Assembly: GCF_000004195.4 (NCBI RefSeq)
Contig: NC_030678.2
Span: 57,691,378-57,755,377, forward strand
DNA: 64,000 nucleotides
Direction of reading: 5' to 3'
Source: Xenopus tropicalis
Lineage: Eukaryota; Chordata; Amphibia; Anura; Pipidae
Made by a program: the position numbers and the translations under genes. The notes under the pieces were generated by a model. The model was not told the origin of the DNA. It did not search any database and saw nothing but the letters and a program-made list of their open reading frames with translations. Shown one piece after another: positions 1 through 11,221 of this stretch; the first letter of the stretch is position 1, and each line of letters starts with the position of its first letter.

Positions 1-441
1 TTGATCTGAAAAATTTTGTTTCACCTTTTATGGACAGCTGTTAGACTAAAAATATAGGGCTATGGTGGGAAGATCTGACTTAGATTTTTAAATAGCAATA
101 AACAATGAAAGGAACTGCACATGGTTATCTAATATAACATTTTTTAGTTCCACCATGTAGTTTATCTTCTCTAGTATAGTCATAGGAGTATTATCCACTA
201 CAATTCTATTGATGATATTCATTGCCCTCTTGTATTTAACCTACTGTGTTGGTTTCTTCTTTTTCCCTTTATGTGGCAGGCATATATGCAGTATTTCTGA
301 CACATTTTGACCATTTGATGAATCAAAGCCAATCTCAGGGTCTCGCTAAAATGTTAACATGCAAATTTGTCACAGTTTTTTTTCATTCATTCAGGTTGAG
401 CAAAAGCAATGCTCCTGCTAGATCTCAACGAGCTAAGACTC
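1..441. other. AT-rich stretch, no gene
   Basis: No coding frame, RNA gene or repeat that I recognise. The short frame near 246-503 runs into the following transposable element, so it is not a host gene. Confidence 0.6.
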
Positions 442-915
442 TAAGGGGCACATTTACTAATCCACGAACGTCTGAAAAGCGTCCGAATGCGTTTTTTTCG
501 TAATGATCAGTATTTTGCGACTTTTTCGAGCGCTCAATACGAAAAAGTCGCGACAATTCGCAAAAGTCGTAATGGCTATGAAAAAGTCGCAACAATTCAC
601 GAAAGTCATAATGGCTATGAAAAAGTCGCGACAATTCACGAAAGTCATAATGGCTATGAAAAAGTCGCGACAATTCACGAAAGTCATAATGGCTATGGAA
701 AAGTCGTGACAATTCACGAAAGTCATAATGGCTATGAAAAAGTCGCGACAATTCACAAAATTTGTAATGGCTATAATAAAGTCGCGACAATTCTCGCAAG
801 TCGTAACGGCGATGAAAAAATCGCAAAAACGCAAAAAAGTCGCAAAATGTTTGTTTTCCAATCCGAATTTTTCTCATTCGGATTCGGATTTGTGGATTAG
901 TAAATCAGCCCCTAA
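442..915 (+). mobile_element. Harbinger-type MITE with TAA duplication
   Basis: A non-autonomous element at 445-912. It begins GGGGCACATTTACTAATCC and ends with the near-complement ATTAGTAAATCAGCCCC. It is flanked by TAA on both sides (442-444 and 913-915). A 3-bp TAA/TTA target duplication with a GGG-starting inverted repeat is typical of PIF/Harbinger elements. It shares ends with the copies at 12170, 40000 and 47527. Unlike the copy at 12170, its interior is no longer a simple foldback but is filled by a 39-bp tandem array. It encodes no transposase; the frames on both strands are products of the array. Confidence 0.8.
535..843 (+). repeat. 39-bp tandem array inside the MITE
   Basis: The unit start AATGGCTATG recurs at 571, 610, 649, 688, 727 and 766, with a variant at 805. 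The period is exactly 39 bp, and a partial unit lies upstream from about 535. Because 39 is a multiple of three, 13-residue repeats appear in several frames on both strands. Those apparent proteins should not be annotated as genes. Confidence 0.9.
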
Positions 916-961
916 GGTTTAGATATATTAGGGATCATGCATACTGAGATCCAATTGCCAC

Positions 962-996
962 AGGTCTCCGACTCTGTTTTCAAAACAGAGAGACCT
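962..996. repeat. short hairpin
   Basis: AGGTCT (962-967) pairs with AGACCT (991-996), and CTCTGTTTT (972-980) pairs with AAAACAGAG (982-990), with a single base in the loop. It lies between a MITE and a LINE tail. It may be an unannotated fragment of either. No terminator role is implied. Confidence 0.6.
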
Positions 997-1017
997 GCTG
1001 CTTCCCCTTTTGAATAC

Positions 1018-1219
1018 AGTGCTGACATAGTAACATAGTAACATAGTAACATAGTAAGTTGGGTTGAAAAAAGACATACGTCCATCAAGTTCAACCCTAA
1101 TGCCTATATATAACCTGCCTAACTACTAGTTGATCCAGAGGAAGGCAAAAAACCCCATCTGAAGCCTCTCTAATTTGCCGCAGAGGGGAAAAAATTCCTT
1201 CCTGACTCCAAAATGGCAT
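1018..1219 (-). mobile_element. CR1-type LINE, 3' tail only
   Basis: Read on the minus strand, this matches the 3' end of the LINE at 38986-42180. It has the untranslated stretch around GGAGTCAGGAAGGAATTTTT, then the segment ending in CAACCCAA, then an 8-bp microsatellite built from ACTATGTT (about 1022-1055). Only about 200 bp remain, with no coding sequence, as expected for a strongly 5'-truncated insertion. CR1/L2-type elements commonly end in a short tandem repeat instead of poly(A). Confidence 0.85.
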
Positions 1220-1448
1220 AGTACTTTGTACACAGTAGTTAGAAAAAGACCAAATTAAATCTTAGCTAACTTGAAGATAATCCAAATAAAATCGTATATG
1301 CTTACAATGAAAACTGTCCCAGATGAAACAAAGGGCAACCCCATTTGAAGAAAGTACTCCTTGCAGATAAGAGTAACAAAGAAGAAATATATACTCTACG
1401 TCAATAATTAAATCTGCCAAGGGGTGCAACTTTAGGAAGGGCACTGCC

Positions 1449-1717
1449 CAAACACACATGGTCGGACTGGGGGGTGCAGGGCCCACCCGGGCTCCCGCCC
1501 CAGGGGCCCTGCAGGTGCCTCAGCCGTGTCCCCTACGTGTCCCCTACTGCCTCAGCCGGGGCCCCCACCTGACTTCCTCCCTGAGCGCATATAAATTGAA
1601 CGCGTCAGGGGAGGAACAGTCAGAAGGGGGAGCGCCGGGAAAGGTTGGACTGGGCCGCCGGGGCCCACCGGGATTTCTCCAGGTGTCCGGCCGGTCCAGT
1701 CCAACCCTGCAAACACA
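1449..1717 (+). mobile_element. hAT-type MITE with perfect 8-bp duplication
   Basis: The element occupies 1457-1709, starts CATGGTCGGACTGG and ends CCAGTCCAACCCTG. It is flanked by a perfect 8-bp duplication CAAACACA at 1449-1456 and 1710-1717. The other copy at 36582 starts CAGGG and ends CCCTG, the termini expected of hAT elements. The interior is GC-rich and encodes no transposase, so the frame at 1458-1811 is not a gene. Confidence 0.85.
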
Positions 1718-3182
1718 CCATTACTTTTCTTTACTTAAAGAAGTACATCAAGTCTTTTGGTTGGAACTTCTGCTGCAAAATGCATGCATGCGGATAGCAG
1801 ATCCGATTTAAGAGGGCTCTTATGGTAGATAAAACCTGCCCTCTGACTTCTGGATCTCAGGTTCTCTATATTTACTGATACTTCAGTATAACAATGTATG
1901 CAATTTTTTACTCGGGGTTTAAGGCAGTTTGCAGCTAAAACATGCTCAAAACTCTTCCTTAGCTGCTACTCAGTGGAGGTAACTATGTTATGGTGGATTG
2001 TCAATTTTATCATCCTAACTAAAAAAGTATATGCACTTGCCCAGATACTAAATTACTACTGAAACAGGGGACCATGGAATGTGCATTGATCAAACCCCTC
2101 TCTTTTGTATGTTTGTAAACTTGAGGAGTGCTTGTATTATAGAGATAAACACAAGAGGAAGACTGCTTTAGGTGACCAAAATATTGGAAACACTTATGAG
2201 GCCCATGAAAGCTGTATACTTATATATATATATATATATATAAAACAAGTATCAAGGTTTGTGCTAAATGAGTTTTACCTAACAGATTTGATTGTTGTAG
2301 CTCAAGAAATATACTGTGGAATTCCTTGGAAAATGACAATTAAACAAAAACCAGAGCCTCAAACCATTTCCACAGCAATTTCATAAAACTACACTATAAG
2401 GATCTTGCAGTGTCAGATAGCTTTTCAGTCTCGTGCTATGTCTGTTTGCAATTTCTCTACTCGTGCATAAAAATCAAGAGCGTTACTTCATTTGTCTCCA
2501 AGAAGCAGTTACGGGCACAAGCTTGAAATGAACAAAAAATATTCTTCTATTCAAGAGAGCAAAACTGCCATCTTCAGGCTTTCCTTCATGGTCACAAAAC
2601 ACGCCGCTGTTATATTGATTGTGCTTCTGCAATGCTATAAAGAGTGGAAAGCTAGATAAAGCAAAATAGTTTACAATGTCTATATCCCCATCACTCCTTC
2701 ATCTTCTACAAATCAATCCTAAGTATTTATACAAAGATTGCTCCACAATGCAATCATTTACATAGACCTGTTACCTGTTGCCCAATCACTAAGGAGCAGA
2801 AGAGCGCCTACATGCCTTCTGTCTCCTGCCCCTCATGAATACAGTAATACACCAAAAGCAGTCAAAATATCCCATTTGCCATAGTTGCCTTAATGTTTTT
2901 TTTATATATTTATAGGCACGAGCACATACATTTTTTCTGTATGAACACATTATTGCACAATCGAAGCACTATCACTTTTTTATTTACATGTTTAGTGTAG
3001 TGGCAAACAGTGCTGGCTCTAAAGGTGAGGGCACCCAAGGCAAGCCACTGCCCCTGATTGCTGAAAACAACTTACCTATCCACCCCTACTTGTCACATCA
3101 GCTCAGCATTTGCTGAGCTGGCTAGAGAAGATTCCCATAATGCATCGCTCCTCCAAGACTTAGCGTCTTGTTACTGTAGGCG
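1718..3182. other. no gene recognised
   Basis: AT-rich sequence with a TA microsatellite near 2219-2242 and a T-rich tract near 2898. The frame at 2105-2386 runs through the microsatellite and has no recognisable domain. Confidence 0.5.
2219..2242. repeat. (TA)n microsatellite
   Basis: An uninterrupted TA dinucleotide run of about two dozen bases. Confidence 0.9.
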
Positions 3183-3599
3183 GCGCATGTGCAGAGGGCA
3201 GAAGCGTCCGGTTGCCATGGCGACACAGCGCCGCCGAGCTCTGTGACAAGCAGGAGGGGGAAGCAGGGGGACGGGCAGATGCTGCGAGCGGCGAGGGTTT
3301 GTGGCAGGAGCGGGGGTTTGTGGAGCTTGGGGGGGTTTGTGGCAGGAGCGGGGGGGGGGTTTGTGGAGCTGCAGAATCTTTGTAACAGGAGCTGGCTTGT
3401 GCTTTTCAGCCCATACAGACACGCTGGACAAGATGGCGGCGCCGTTCACTGAAACAAGCATGTAAGTTCTAGTATGTGTATCTCTGTAATTCTTTCATTA
3501 GGCAAGCCAGGAATATAGCGTTTTTACACAGCAATAGTAGTACTATTTAATAGTGTGCTTAATAGATTTTGCCTTTCCTTCTCCTTTAACAGAGGCTAT
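3183..3599 (-). mobile_element. TTAA-type MITE, partial
   Basis: The right end (AAGGAGAAGGAAAGG on the minus strand, next to TTAA at 3596-3599) and the adjoining 150 bases match the left part of the element at 16272. Both share the stretch running through AGTACTACTAT and the phrase around GCGCCGCCATCTT. The inner part is GC-rich with a short duplicated G-rich unit (about 3296-3370). The left terminus is not recognisable and the left boundary is approximate. The GC-rich block could be mistaken for a promoter, but the repeat homology explains it. Confidence 0.6.
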
Positions 3600-5073
3600 A
3601 AAATGGCAGCTGCCTGCTTGCTGTGATTGTGTATTTGCAAGACTGAGGAAAACAAGATTTATATAATTTATGTAGTGTCAGTACAGTTTATTTTGCTCAA
3701 CTAACATGATCAAAAAGGATCCAGAATTATTCCTTAAGGTGACAGTTTCTCATATCAGTTTAGCTCCACCCAACCAACTACATATGTGACTAATTAACTT
3801 ACATTACAATAGATTCATCAATATCCTGTAATATGAATCCTAATTTTCATCACTAAGCAATGTTGGTAGTGTCACATGATCATGCAAAGAACAAGAATAT
3901 TACAAGTCATCTTGAAATTCTATAACCTATGCCTCTGTATGGAATTCCTTGACTTCTATTATGTTAATCCCTGGAAATTTAAAGGAAGTACAGGAACATC
4001 CTCCTTCTAGTAATTTGTCTTTATTTTCTTTAGTCTCCTCCTACTTTAGTATGTCCTTATTGTTAACACTATATGAATCAATTGGCTTGCAGTCATGTAT
4101 CCTGACCCATGTTCCTAGATAAGACCCCTAAGTCTATGTTCCTTTCAAGTGCAAACTCTGTGTTTGGAGCTATGAACCCATTTTACAAGATCTGTTTCTA
4201 GTTTGGCTTTTGATATCCTGTTCTGTGTTTCATTTGTTATGTAGACAGAAAACTGTCTAGGTCATTTCCGCTGGTTTGTAAGCACTAAATCCACTGTTCA
4301 GTCACTGCTGCTTATAAGACCTGTCAAGCAGTGCTTAGAGATTTGTAATATAGCGTGCAAGCACAAGATGGGCCTTAAGATATGCACAGACCTTATTTAG
4401 TACGCTTCAAGATCACTTACTGCTGTTTGACTCACTTTCCTAACAATGTGGTCTGGGATTGAATCTTTAAGCAAAGATAAACATTTCTATTACTCTGTGA
4501 TTACTTGAACGATAACTGCAGCAATATGTGTGAGGTAGGTGTGCACCTCTGTCATTTGCTGTCAACGCCTTACCTTCCGTATGCAGTGACAAAGGTTTCG
4601 GCTGTTAAGATTTTGAATCCTGGGTTACCAATTTTGAACTAACAAAATTTATGTACATTTATTTTTTACAGCGCTGTAATTGGAGTAAAACTATCTTAAA
4701 GCAGCTTTGAGCTAATTCTGTACCCTGAAAGAGTAAACATCATGGCAAATCATGGCACTCCAACATAATTTATATAAGCACTTGTCACCCTACCTTGTAG
4801 CTTTGTGGGTTTAAGTATAAATCAGCACCTGCAACTATTATACTGTTTACTTTAAGGACTTTAGGTAGAGGGCACATACCCAAAATTCCACCTACAAAGG
4901 GCACTTTTTGGAATAGATTTATAAGGACTTCCAGACCTCACACCACAGACTTACTCTGTGAATAATCATTGGAATGCAACTTTTACTGTCTAAGCCATGT
5001 GAATCCTGGAATAGAACTGTGCAGTGTGAATACAACAGAGAGACTGAGGTTCTTTGCACTCACCCATTATCAA
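3600..5073. other. no gene recognised
   Basis: AT-rich, no convincing frame. A short stretch near 3690-3755 resembles the inner right end of the TTAA-type repeat at 18587 (TTATT, then AGGTGACAG) and may be a decayed fragment. Confidence 0.5.
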
Positions 5074-5357
5074 TACAGGTATTGACCCCACTGACCCCAA
5101 GCTCCTAATTACAGGAAAGCCATCTCTCAAAAACTCCACTTTAATCAAATAATTAAAATTTTAAAAACATATTTCCTTTTTCTCTATTATAATAAAGCAG
5201 TACCTTGTACCTGATCCTGACTAAGATATAATGAATCCTTATTGGAGGTAAAACAATCCTTTAGGGTTTATTTATTTTTTAAATTATTTTCAGAAAAAAA
5301 CCTTATCCAGAAAACCCCAGGTCCCAAGCATTATGGATAATGGCTCCCAAACCTGTA
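5074..5357. mobile_element. TA-flanked MITE
   Basis: The element at 5076-5355 begins CAGGTATTGACCCC and ends with the near-complement CCCAAACCTG. TA lies on each side. The middle carries the AT-rich core and the phrases AACCCCAGGTCCCAAGCATT and ATGGATAATGG, which I recognise as a very abundant frog interspersed repeat. TA flanks suggest mobilisation by a Tc1/mariner-type enzyme. No coding capacity. Confidence 0.7.
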
Positions 5358-6384
5358 TATATAGAACATTAAGACATTCTGTGCATAAAGCTACCAAGAA
5401 ATGCCCTCCGCTTTAAGCAAAACAGGGATTGTTTGTCCATATATCGCAATATATTCAAAATAGCCAACTACATCAGTCATCCCCAGTCTGGCCAGCCCTA
5501 CACTCACTTTCATCTGATTTATTAAGAATGCTACTGTTTCAATATACATCTTACTTGCTTTCAATGATACACCTCCCAAATTGTTGCCCTTTTTATTGGC
5601 CACCACTGGTACCAATGCATTTTAATCTGCTTAACCCTTCAATCTACATTTACCACTACTTTCCCCTTGTCTCTCTTCGTTTTAACTACTCCTTTCCCCT
5701 TTCCCTCTGCTCTCCTCTTCTCTAAATTATTTTTTCTTTTTTCTTTCATTCCATTTTCTGCTGCATTTGCTGCAGACTCCTAGTTTGACATCTTGATCTT
5801 ATATTTTGATAGCTTTTAGTTAGGGGTACATTATTGTTTCAATTATTATGTATATTGTTTTTAACAGTAACAAGCAGAAGCAAGAAGGTAGTGTAACGAA
5901 TATAAAGGTGGGAAAACAACTCAAGAATGTGCGCTAGTAAATTGAATATATAAAACTGCATATTATGGGATATACTAACTGCATACTATCCCATTGTTGT
6001 TATGCTACAGATATTTGGCTGTGGTAAATTTATATAGTAGTCACGAACATGGTCATTCATTCATGGCTGAAAAAGTCTCTAAACTGCAGATAGTAAGGAA
6101 AAAATAAAAAAGAGACATTAGAGGAGATGAACAATAGGAATAGGAAGTTTCACCTAATTTCTATCCCCTGCCATATTGCCAGTCAACTAAAGTAAAGCAC
6201 AAAGAAATTAAATAGGCCTTAGCTCAAAGCATGTTTAGTATTCTGCAGCCTGGATCTGGGGAAAAGGAACCTGTGGTGGGTCATCCAAATATAATTTCCT
6301 CTTGACATTGGGTGATCAAGTCTGGGTAACAGTCCATCCGAGTGTTGATTTGGTAAGTAGATCTGGCTCTCCAAGTCAGATTAT
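5358..6384. other. no gene recognised
   Basis: Includes a pyrimidine-rich stretch near 5640-5760 that opens a low-complexity frame. No domains, splice structure or repeat boundaries that I can support. Confidence 0.5.
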
Positions 6385-6640
6385 AAAAAAAAAAGGGAAA
6401 GCTAGTTAGGCATTTTATTGCCAATAGATTAGTCACAATAGTGAAAACTAGAAAGCTATATTTATTCTAGAGAAAGCTTTACCATGCTTGCGTTAACAGC
6501 CCTAGAAGCTCCCTAGCAGCAGCCATATTTGCTTGGTCTGAGTAACTACTATGCTGCAGCTCTGGCTGCTGATAGCTCAGATTACACCAGAGAGGGGAGG
6601 GGGAGAGAGGAGCAAGCTGCGCAAATAAAAAAAAGTTCTT
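6385..6640 (-). mobile_element. TTAA-type MITE fragment
   Basis: Read on the minus strand, this resembles the right half of the element at 12640: the stretch around GGCAGCTGCTATCTT, the segment GGGCTGTTTACTCAGGTATG, and the end near ATTGGCATTAAAATGCC. Both termini are missing or too diverged to place, so boundaries are approximate. Confidence 0.5.
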
Positions 6641-7117
6641 ACTGAACTGGTTTTGGATCAATTAAATGCAAATGAAATAGAAGAGGGAAGGCATGCCCAG
6701 TTCAATGACAACTTGTTTCGGCAGAATGCAAGTTGGTGTTGAAAATCCTTTCCAAAGAGAGAGTAGACAGCAGAGGAGAGAGGGTTTTAGAAACTCTCTA
6801 ACACATGAGCTATCTATTAATTTCCATTTGATCAGTACTAAGGCCTTTGCTATGTAAAGCATCACTGGACTCAGTAATTTCCCAATATAATATTGGGAAT
6901 CATGAAGGATCAGAGACGGGGTGTTAGTAATTCATGATCGTTTTAATTGTCTTTTTAACTAGGCAGTTAGGTCTGACAACTATAAAAAACATGGAATAAG
7001 GTCCCTAGGTTTCCTTTCTGAGACATAGCTGTCGATTTTGTCTATATTATTGCTCGATATATCTAGTAATTTTGACTGTCACTACATACTTGGAGCTGAT
7101 GTTCAGTTGAAAGACTG
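6641..7117. other. no gene recognised
   Basis: AT-rich sequence between two repeat fragments. No frame with recognisable domains. Confidence 0.5.
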
Positions 7118-7331
7118 GCGAGGTCGTCAAGCAAGCAGATCTTCTCCCGATATCCCCACCCCCATGGGGCCAAACAATAGAATTAGAACGATGGGTATAG
7201 GTGTCCGTTGGTTCAGGGTCAGCATCAACGAGCCAATGCGGTCCCTGATCCGACTAATTTTTAAACCTGCCCAACCGAGATCTGCCCGATTTCAGGCAGC
7301 TAGAATCGCCCCATGTATAGCCACCTTAAGG
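7118..7331. mobile_element. fragment of GGTGGCCATACACG-type MITE
   Basis: The right end ATGTATAGCCACCTTAAGG is the complement of the terminus of a common frog repeat. Inside are the phrases CCCGATATCCCC, TTTGGCCCC (minus strand) and CATCAACGAGCCAATGCGG, which I associate with the middle of that repeat. The left terminus is missing. Related fragments lie at 22934 and 35125. Confidence 0.6.
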
Positions 7332-7639
7332 TTGTATAAAGTGAAGCAAGGTCCCTTCTAACAGACTATACAAGCGTATACAGAGTATACTCAGTATGTA
7401 ACTCATCACATTGAACCAAGTGTCAGCCATTATCTATTAGTACAAACTGGGCCAAAGCCGGTTGGAAAAGAAAAACTTCTTGAATTATTAGGTGTTATTT
7501 CTTCTTAAATTTAATCTGGCCCATTATCTCTTTGGCTTTGTTCCTTATCTCATTTTAATACTGGTCGGTACAACAACTTTGGCAGTATAATGACATCTTT
7601 ACCAATATATACCGGTATACAGAACATTTTTTTTAATTG

Positions 7640-7930
7640 AGCTATGTTTTTAGTGAAGTACCACAGGGATCTGTCACTGGCCTTAAAATGGGCATTGTAC
7701 GGACTCTGTTTTTGCTTATCATACTAAATTGTGCAAAACTGTAAATGCAATTTTACTAAATTGGAGAACTGGCTAACGAGGTTCAATGTTGATAAGTGCA
7801 AGGTTGTGCTCTTTAGAAGAATTAACATAAATGTGAGTTTTACACTAAACTAAAGTGTTTTGGGGAAGAATTTGTGAACTTTTGTGGATAACAAGCTGTG
7901 TAACTCTAGGCAGTGTCACTCAGTAAATTT
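7640..7930 (+). pseudogene. decayed CR1-type reverse transcriptase, piece 1
   Basis: Broken frames translate to recognisable pieces of the same protein that is better preserved at 40593-41950: VPQGSV near 7657, RFNVDKCKV near 7779, and DNKLCNSRQCH near 7885. These follow the order of the palm/thumb region of a CR1-type LINE reverse transcriptase. Stops and indels are frequent, so it is an old dead copy. The next piece of the same protein resumes near 8555 after a foreign segment. Confidence 0.75.
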
Positions 7931-8554
7931 CTATTTGAAGTTGATCCCAGTGGCTGGGTATAATTAATCAGTAGTTCTATGGTTAGAGAACAGGCAATTC
8001 CCTGGTAGACAGGTGCACTGAGCATGGACTGAAAAGGTTTCAAAGTTACAAGAACTTAATTAACACAGGAAGGCATTTGGCAGAGTGCCCAGATTACACA
8101 ACATAGCCTTTTTATATGAATGTAACTAATAAGATAAGCAATCTTTCAGTGGAAGGATTCGCAACTGAGGAATAGACACTCACAGGTTAGCTCAGCAGCT
8201 GTAGGGGAAGCCTGCCACTTGACAGAGAGATAGAACACAGGAGTCAGCTTTGGAGGTGCGGTAGCTTACAAAAATGTACTAAGATTGTGAAATCAACACA
8301 GTACCAGGGATTTTAGAAGCTCAAACTTACAAATGCCAAAATCATACACAACTCCTAAATCACAACTACTTTAACTAGATTGCTGGAACACTCTTACTAC
8401 CAGAAAGAACCTGTTAGCTCAGGTAAGGAGTAACAAAGGCAGAACAATAAGAATCCTTGGAGGAGGCCATGCGGCCTGTCCTGGCTGAAAGCATCCTGGC
8501 TTTCTGTGGCTACTAAAGCAAATAAAGCACTTGCATAACAAAAGGACATTAACT
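7931..8554. other. segment interrupting a LINE, identity unknown
   Basis: It separates two collinear pieces of one decayed reverse transcriptase, so it is probably an insertion. I looked for LTR-like TG/CA ends and for inverted repeats and could not place boundaries. The phrase TTAGCTCAG occurs twice (near 8188 and 8411). No coding frame is recognised. Confidence 0.4.
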
Positions 8555-8655
8555 GGAGGGGATGAATACATATGTTTACCTTTTTATAGGTCCATGGTAG
8601 GGCCTCACTTTGGAGTGTGCAGTACAGTTTTGGGATCCAGTCCTTAAATGAAAAA
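8555..8655 (+). pseudogene. decayed CR1-type reverse transcriptase, piece 2
   Basis: Translates to pieces resembling LPLYRALVRPHLEYAVQFW of the better copy near 41520-41580, with substitutions. It continues piece 1 and is cut off by the Tc1/mariner insertion at 8658. Confidence 0.65.
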
Positions 8656-9837
8656 TACACACACCAAAAGGATTATTAGGAACACCATACTAATACAGTG
8701 TTTGACCCCCTTTTGCCTTCAGAACTGCCTTAATTCTACGTGGCATTGATTCAACAAGGTGCTGAAAGCATTCTTTAGAAATGTTGGCCCATATTGATAG
8801 GATAGCATCTTGCAGTTGATGGAGATTTGTGGGATGCACATCCAGGGCACGAAGCTCCCGTTCCACCACATCCCAAAGATGCTTTATTGGGTTGAGATCT
8901 GGTGACTGTGGGGGCCATTTTAGTACAGTGAAGTTCAAGAAACCAATTTGAAATGATTCGAGCTTTGTGACAAGGTGTATTATCCTGCTGGAAGTAGCCA
9001 TCAGAGGATGGGTACATGGTGGTCCTAAAGGGATGGACATGGTCAGAAACAATACTCAGGTAGGCCGTGGCATTTAAACGATGCCCAATTGTAACTAAGG
9101 GGCCTAAAGTGTGCCAAGAAAACATCCCCCACACCATTACACCACCACCACCAGCCTGCACAGTGGTAACAAGGCATGATGGATCCATGTTCTCATTCTG
9201 TTTACGCCAAATTCTGACTCATCAGACCAGGCAACATTTTTCCAGTCTTCAACAGTCCAATTTTGGTGAGCTTGTGCAAATTGTAGCCTCTTTTTCCTAT
9301 TTGTAGTGGAGATGAGTGGTACCTGGTGGGGTCTTCTGCTGTTGTAGCCCATCCACCTCAAGGTTGTGCGTGTTGTGGCTTCAAAAATGCTTTGCTGCAT
9401 ACCTCGGTTGTAACGAGTGGGTATTTTAGTCAAAGTTGCTCTTCTATCAGCTTGAATCAGTCGGCCCATTCTCCTCTGACCTCTACCATCAACAAGGCAT
9501 TTTCGCCAACAGGACTGCCGCATACTGGATGTTTTTCCCTTTTCACACCATTTTTTGTAAACCCTAGAAATGGTTGTGCGTAAAAATCCCAGTAACTGAG
9601 CAGATTGTGAAATACTCAGTCCGGCCCATCTGGCACCAACAACCATGCCACGCTCAAAATTGCTTAAATCACCTTTCTTTCCCATTCTGACATTCAGTTT
9701 GGAGTTCAGGAGATTGTCTTGACCAGGACCACACCCCTAAATGCATTGAAGCAACTGCCATGTGATTGGTTGATTAGATAATTGCATTAATGAGGAATTG
9801 AACAGGTGTTCCTAATTATCCTTTTGGTGAGTGTGTA
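8656..9837 (-). mobile_element. Tc1/mariner transposon, decayed
   Basis: About 1.18 kb, bounded by TA dinucleotides at 8656-8657 and 9836-9837. Short terminal inverted repeats of about 30 bp share ACCAAAAGGAT and ATTAGGAACACC. It contains a frameshifted transposase on the minus strand. It is inserted immediately after LINE sequence, so it is younger than that LINE. Confidence 0.9.
8690..9685 (-). pseudogene. Tc1/mariner transposase, frameshifted
   Basis: Three overlapping minus-strand frames (9137-9685, 8775-9188, 8690-9052) give one collinear Tc1-type transposase ending AKGGQTLY. The N-terminal part (MGKKGDLSNFERG) holds the helix-turn-helix DNA-binding region. The first catalytic Asp is visible in AWSDESEF and the second in GYFQQDNTPCHKA. 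At the third position the motif reads SPDLNPIKHLWD, with Lys where the family has Glu. At least two frameshifts and the Glu-to-Lys change make it non-functional. The family catalyses cut-and-paste transposition into TA sites. Confidence 0.9.
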
Positions 9838-10339
9838 CCCCCCATTTTAACAAGCTTATTCAGTTGGGCTTACATAGAACAGGTACATAAACAATCTTAA
9901 TGTATTATTATCTAAATGTATGTATTATTACACACACATAACTGATTCCACATATTGAAAGGAAACCATAAAAGCCTTTGTGTGTGCCTGCCATCCCCCC
10001 CCCCCCCAAAGAGTTTCACTGTAATGCAACCCCTACCTAATATTGTTCATTTCTTAAGTGATGAATTCCGGTACTTGCAGTCCCTCTGCTTTCTAGAGAG
10101 TCTGTGCAGAGAGAAGTCTGGGGGGCCACATTGCTAGTGCAGAGAGTGCAATTGTGCTCCCTGCACTAGAAGGGCTGAATTTTCGGTTTAAAAAACAGAA
10201 ATTTGGCTATTAAAGTTACCAGGAGCACCTTTTCTCAACTCATCTCATGGCAGCAGTGCCCCTGGTGGCAACCCTACTTATATCTGAAAGATCAAATAGT
10301 GTTTACGCAAATGAATGAGCACATGTCAAAAAGGGGGTA
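9838..10339. other. no gene recognised
   Basis: Contains a C tract at about 9995-10007. It lies between the Tc1/mariner element and the third LINE piece. No repeat boundaries seen. Confidence 0.4.
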
Positions 10340-10580
10340 TATATTCCTTTAATGAGCTGGAGAGAGTTTATATATGTGCAACTAAATGCTAAAAGGAGTG
10401 GAAAAATTAAACTCTGAGCAAAGTTGGGGTTGTTTTCTCTGGAGAAAAGGCATTTACGAGGAAACATGATACTTTTTACAAATACATTAGAGGACATTAC
10501 AGACAAATATTAGGTTAGCTTTTCTCCTTACAGATACCATCAAAGAACAAGAGGTCACCCTTTGAAGCAGCTATGCATGA
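10340..10580 (+). pseudogene. decayed CR1-type reverse transcriptase, piece 3
   Basis: Frames resemble the C-terminal part of the CR1-type protein, in broken frames: ELERV, then GEKAF, then YKYIRGHYRQ. It is collinear with pieces 1 and 2, which suggests one old LINE copy spread over 7.6-10.6 kb by later insertions. Confidence 0.5.
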
Positions 10581-10948
10581 TATACATAATATCCAAGGCT
10601 ACAGTGATTTTAAGATCTAAAGCTAGTTTAGTATATAGAGTATATAGCTATAGTATAGATCAGTGGTGTAACTATATATACTGGTCTGCTGCACCTTAGT
10701 CCCACCTCCAGGGCCCCTTTACCACCTTACATATTGGGGCCATGAGTGTGGCGTGGTTAGGGCCAGGAAGGGGGCAGGGGAGGAGGTCCACTTCAGAACA
10801 GAATGGAACAGCTCAGGGATCTTTCTAACAAACATCACGCTTCTGTCTTACTAGTACTTTCCAAGCCCTTCTTGCACTCTCACCTGACCCACAGACTTGT
10901 GCATGAACAATGATCTTAAAAGAGAAGGTTAAGGGTAAGGCTCCGAGA
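10581..10948. other. no gene recognised
   Basis: Ordinary AT-rich sequence with a purine-rich patch near 10740-10790. No supported feature. Confidence 0.4.
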
Positions 10949-11221
10949 GGCAGATTGTCACCCTGTGTATAAGCGCAGGCTAACAAGCCGCCCGCATGCT
11001 TTAAAGATCATCTTGCTGTGCTTGCAACTGGAAGCACTGAATGCGCCTAGGTGCAGGAACACACAACCGATATCTGCCAACAAATGTGAGACTTTGCATT
11101 TGTTGGCGGATGTCAGCTGACTGTGTCTGCACCAAGGCAAATTCAATGCAGGCATTGAAGATTTTTTAAGCGCACGGGCAGATTGTCAGCCTGCGCTTAT
11201 ACACAGGCTGACAAACTGCTT
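10949..11221. repeat. 270-bp imperfect foldback
   Basis: The left arm from GGCAGATTGTCACCCTGTG pairs with the right arm ending CTTATACACAGGCTGACAA. The core TGTATAAGCGCAGGCT occurs near 10974 and in complement near 11190. The centre is near 11096, where CCAACAAATG faces CATTTGTTGG. This is probably a MITE, but I cannot define termini or a target duplication. Confidence 0.75.

Noticed and set aside
535..843. CRISPR-like array
   Set aside because: Units are contiguous 39-bp near-identical copies with no unique spacers, inside a eukaryotic MITE.
425..900. Repetitive protein with a 13-residue period
   Set aside because: It arises from the 39-bp DNA repeat, appears in several frames on both strands, and lies wholly inside a transposable element.
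3183..3450. GC-rich block resembling a promoter or CpG island
   Set aside because: Its right side continues into a TTAA-type MITE that has a sibling at 16272 with a similarly GC-rich core. No exon follows.
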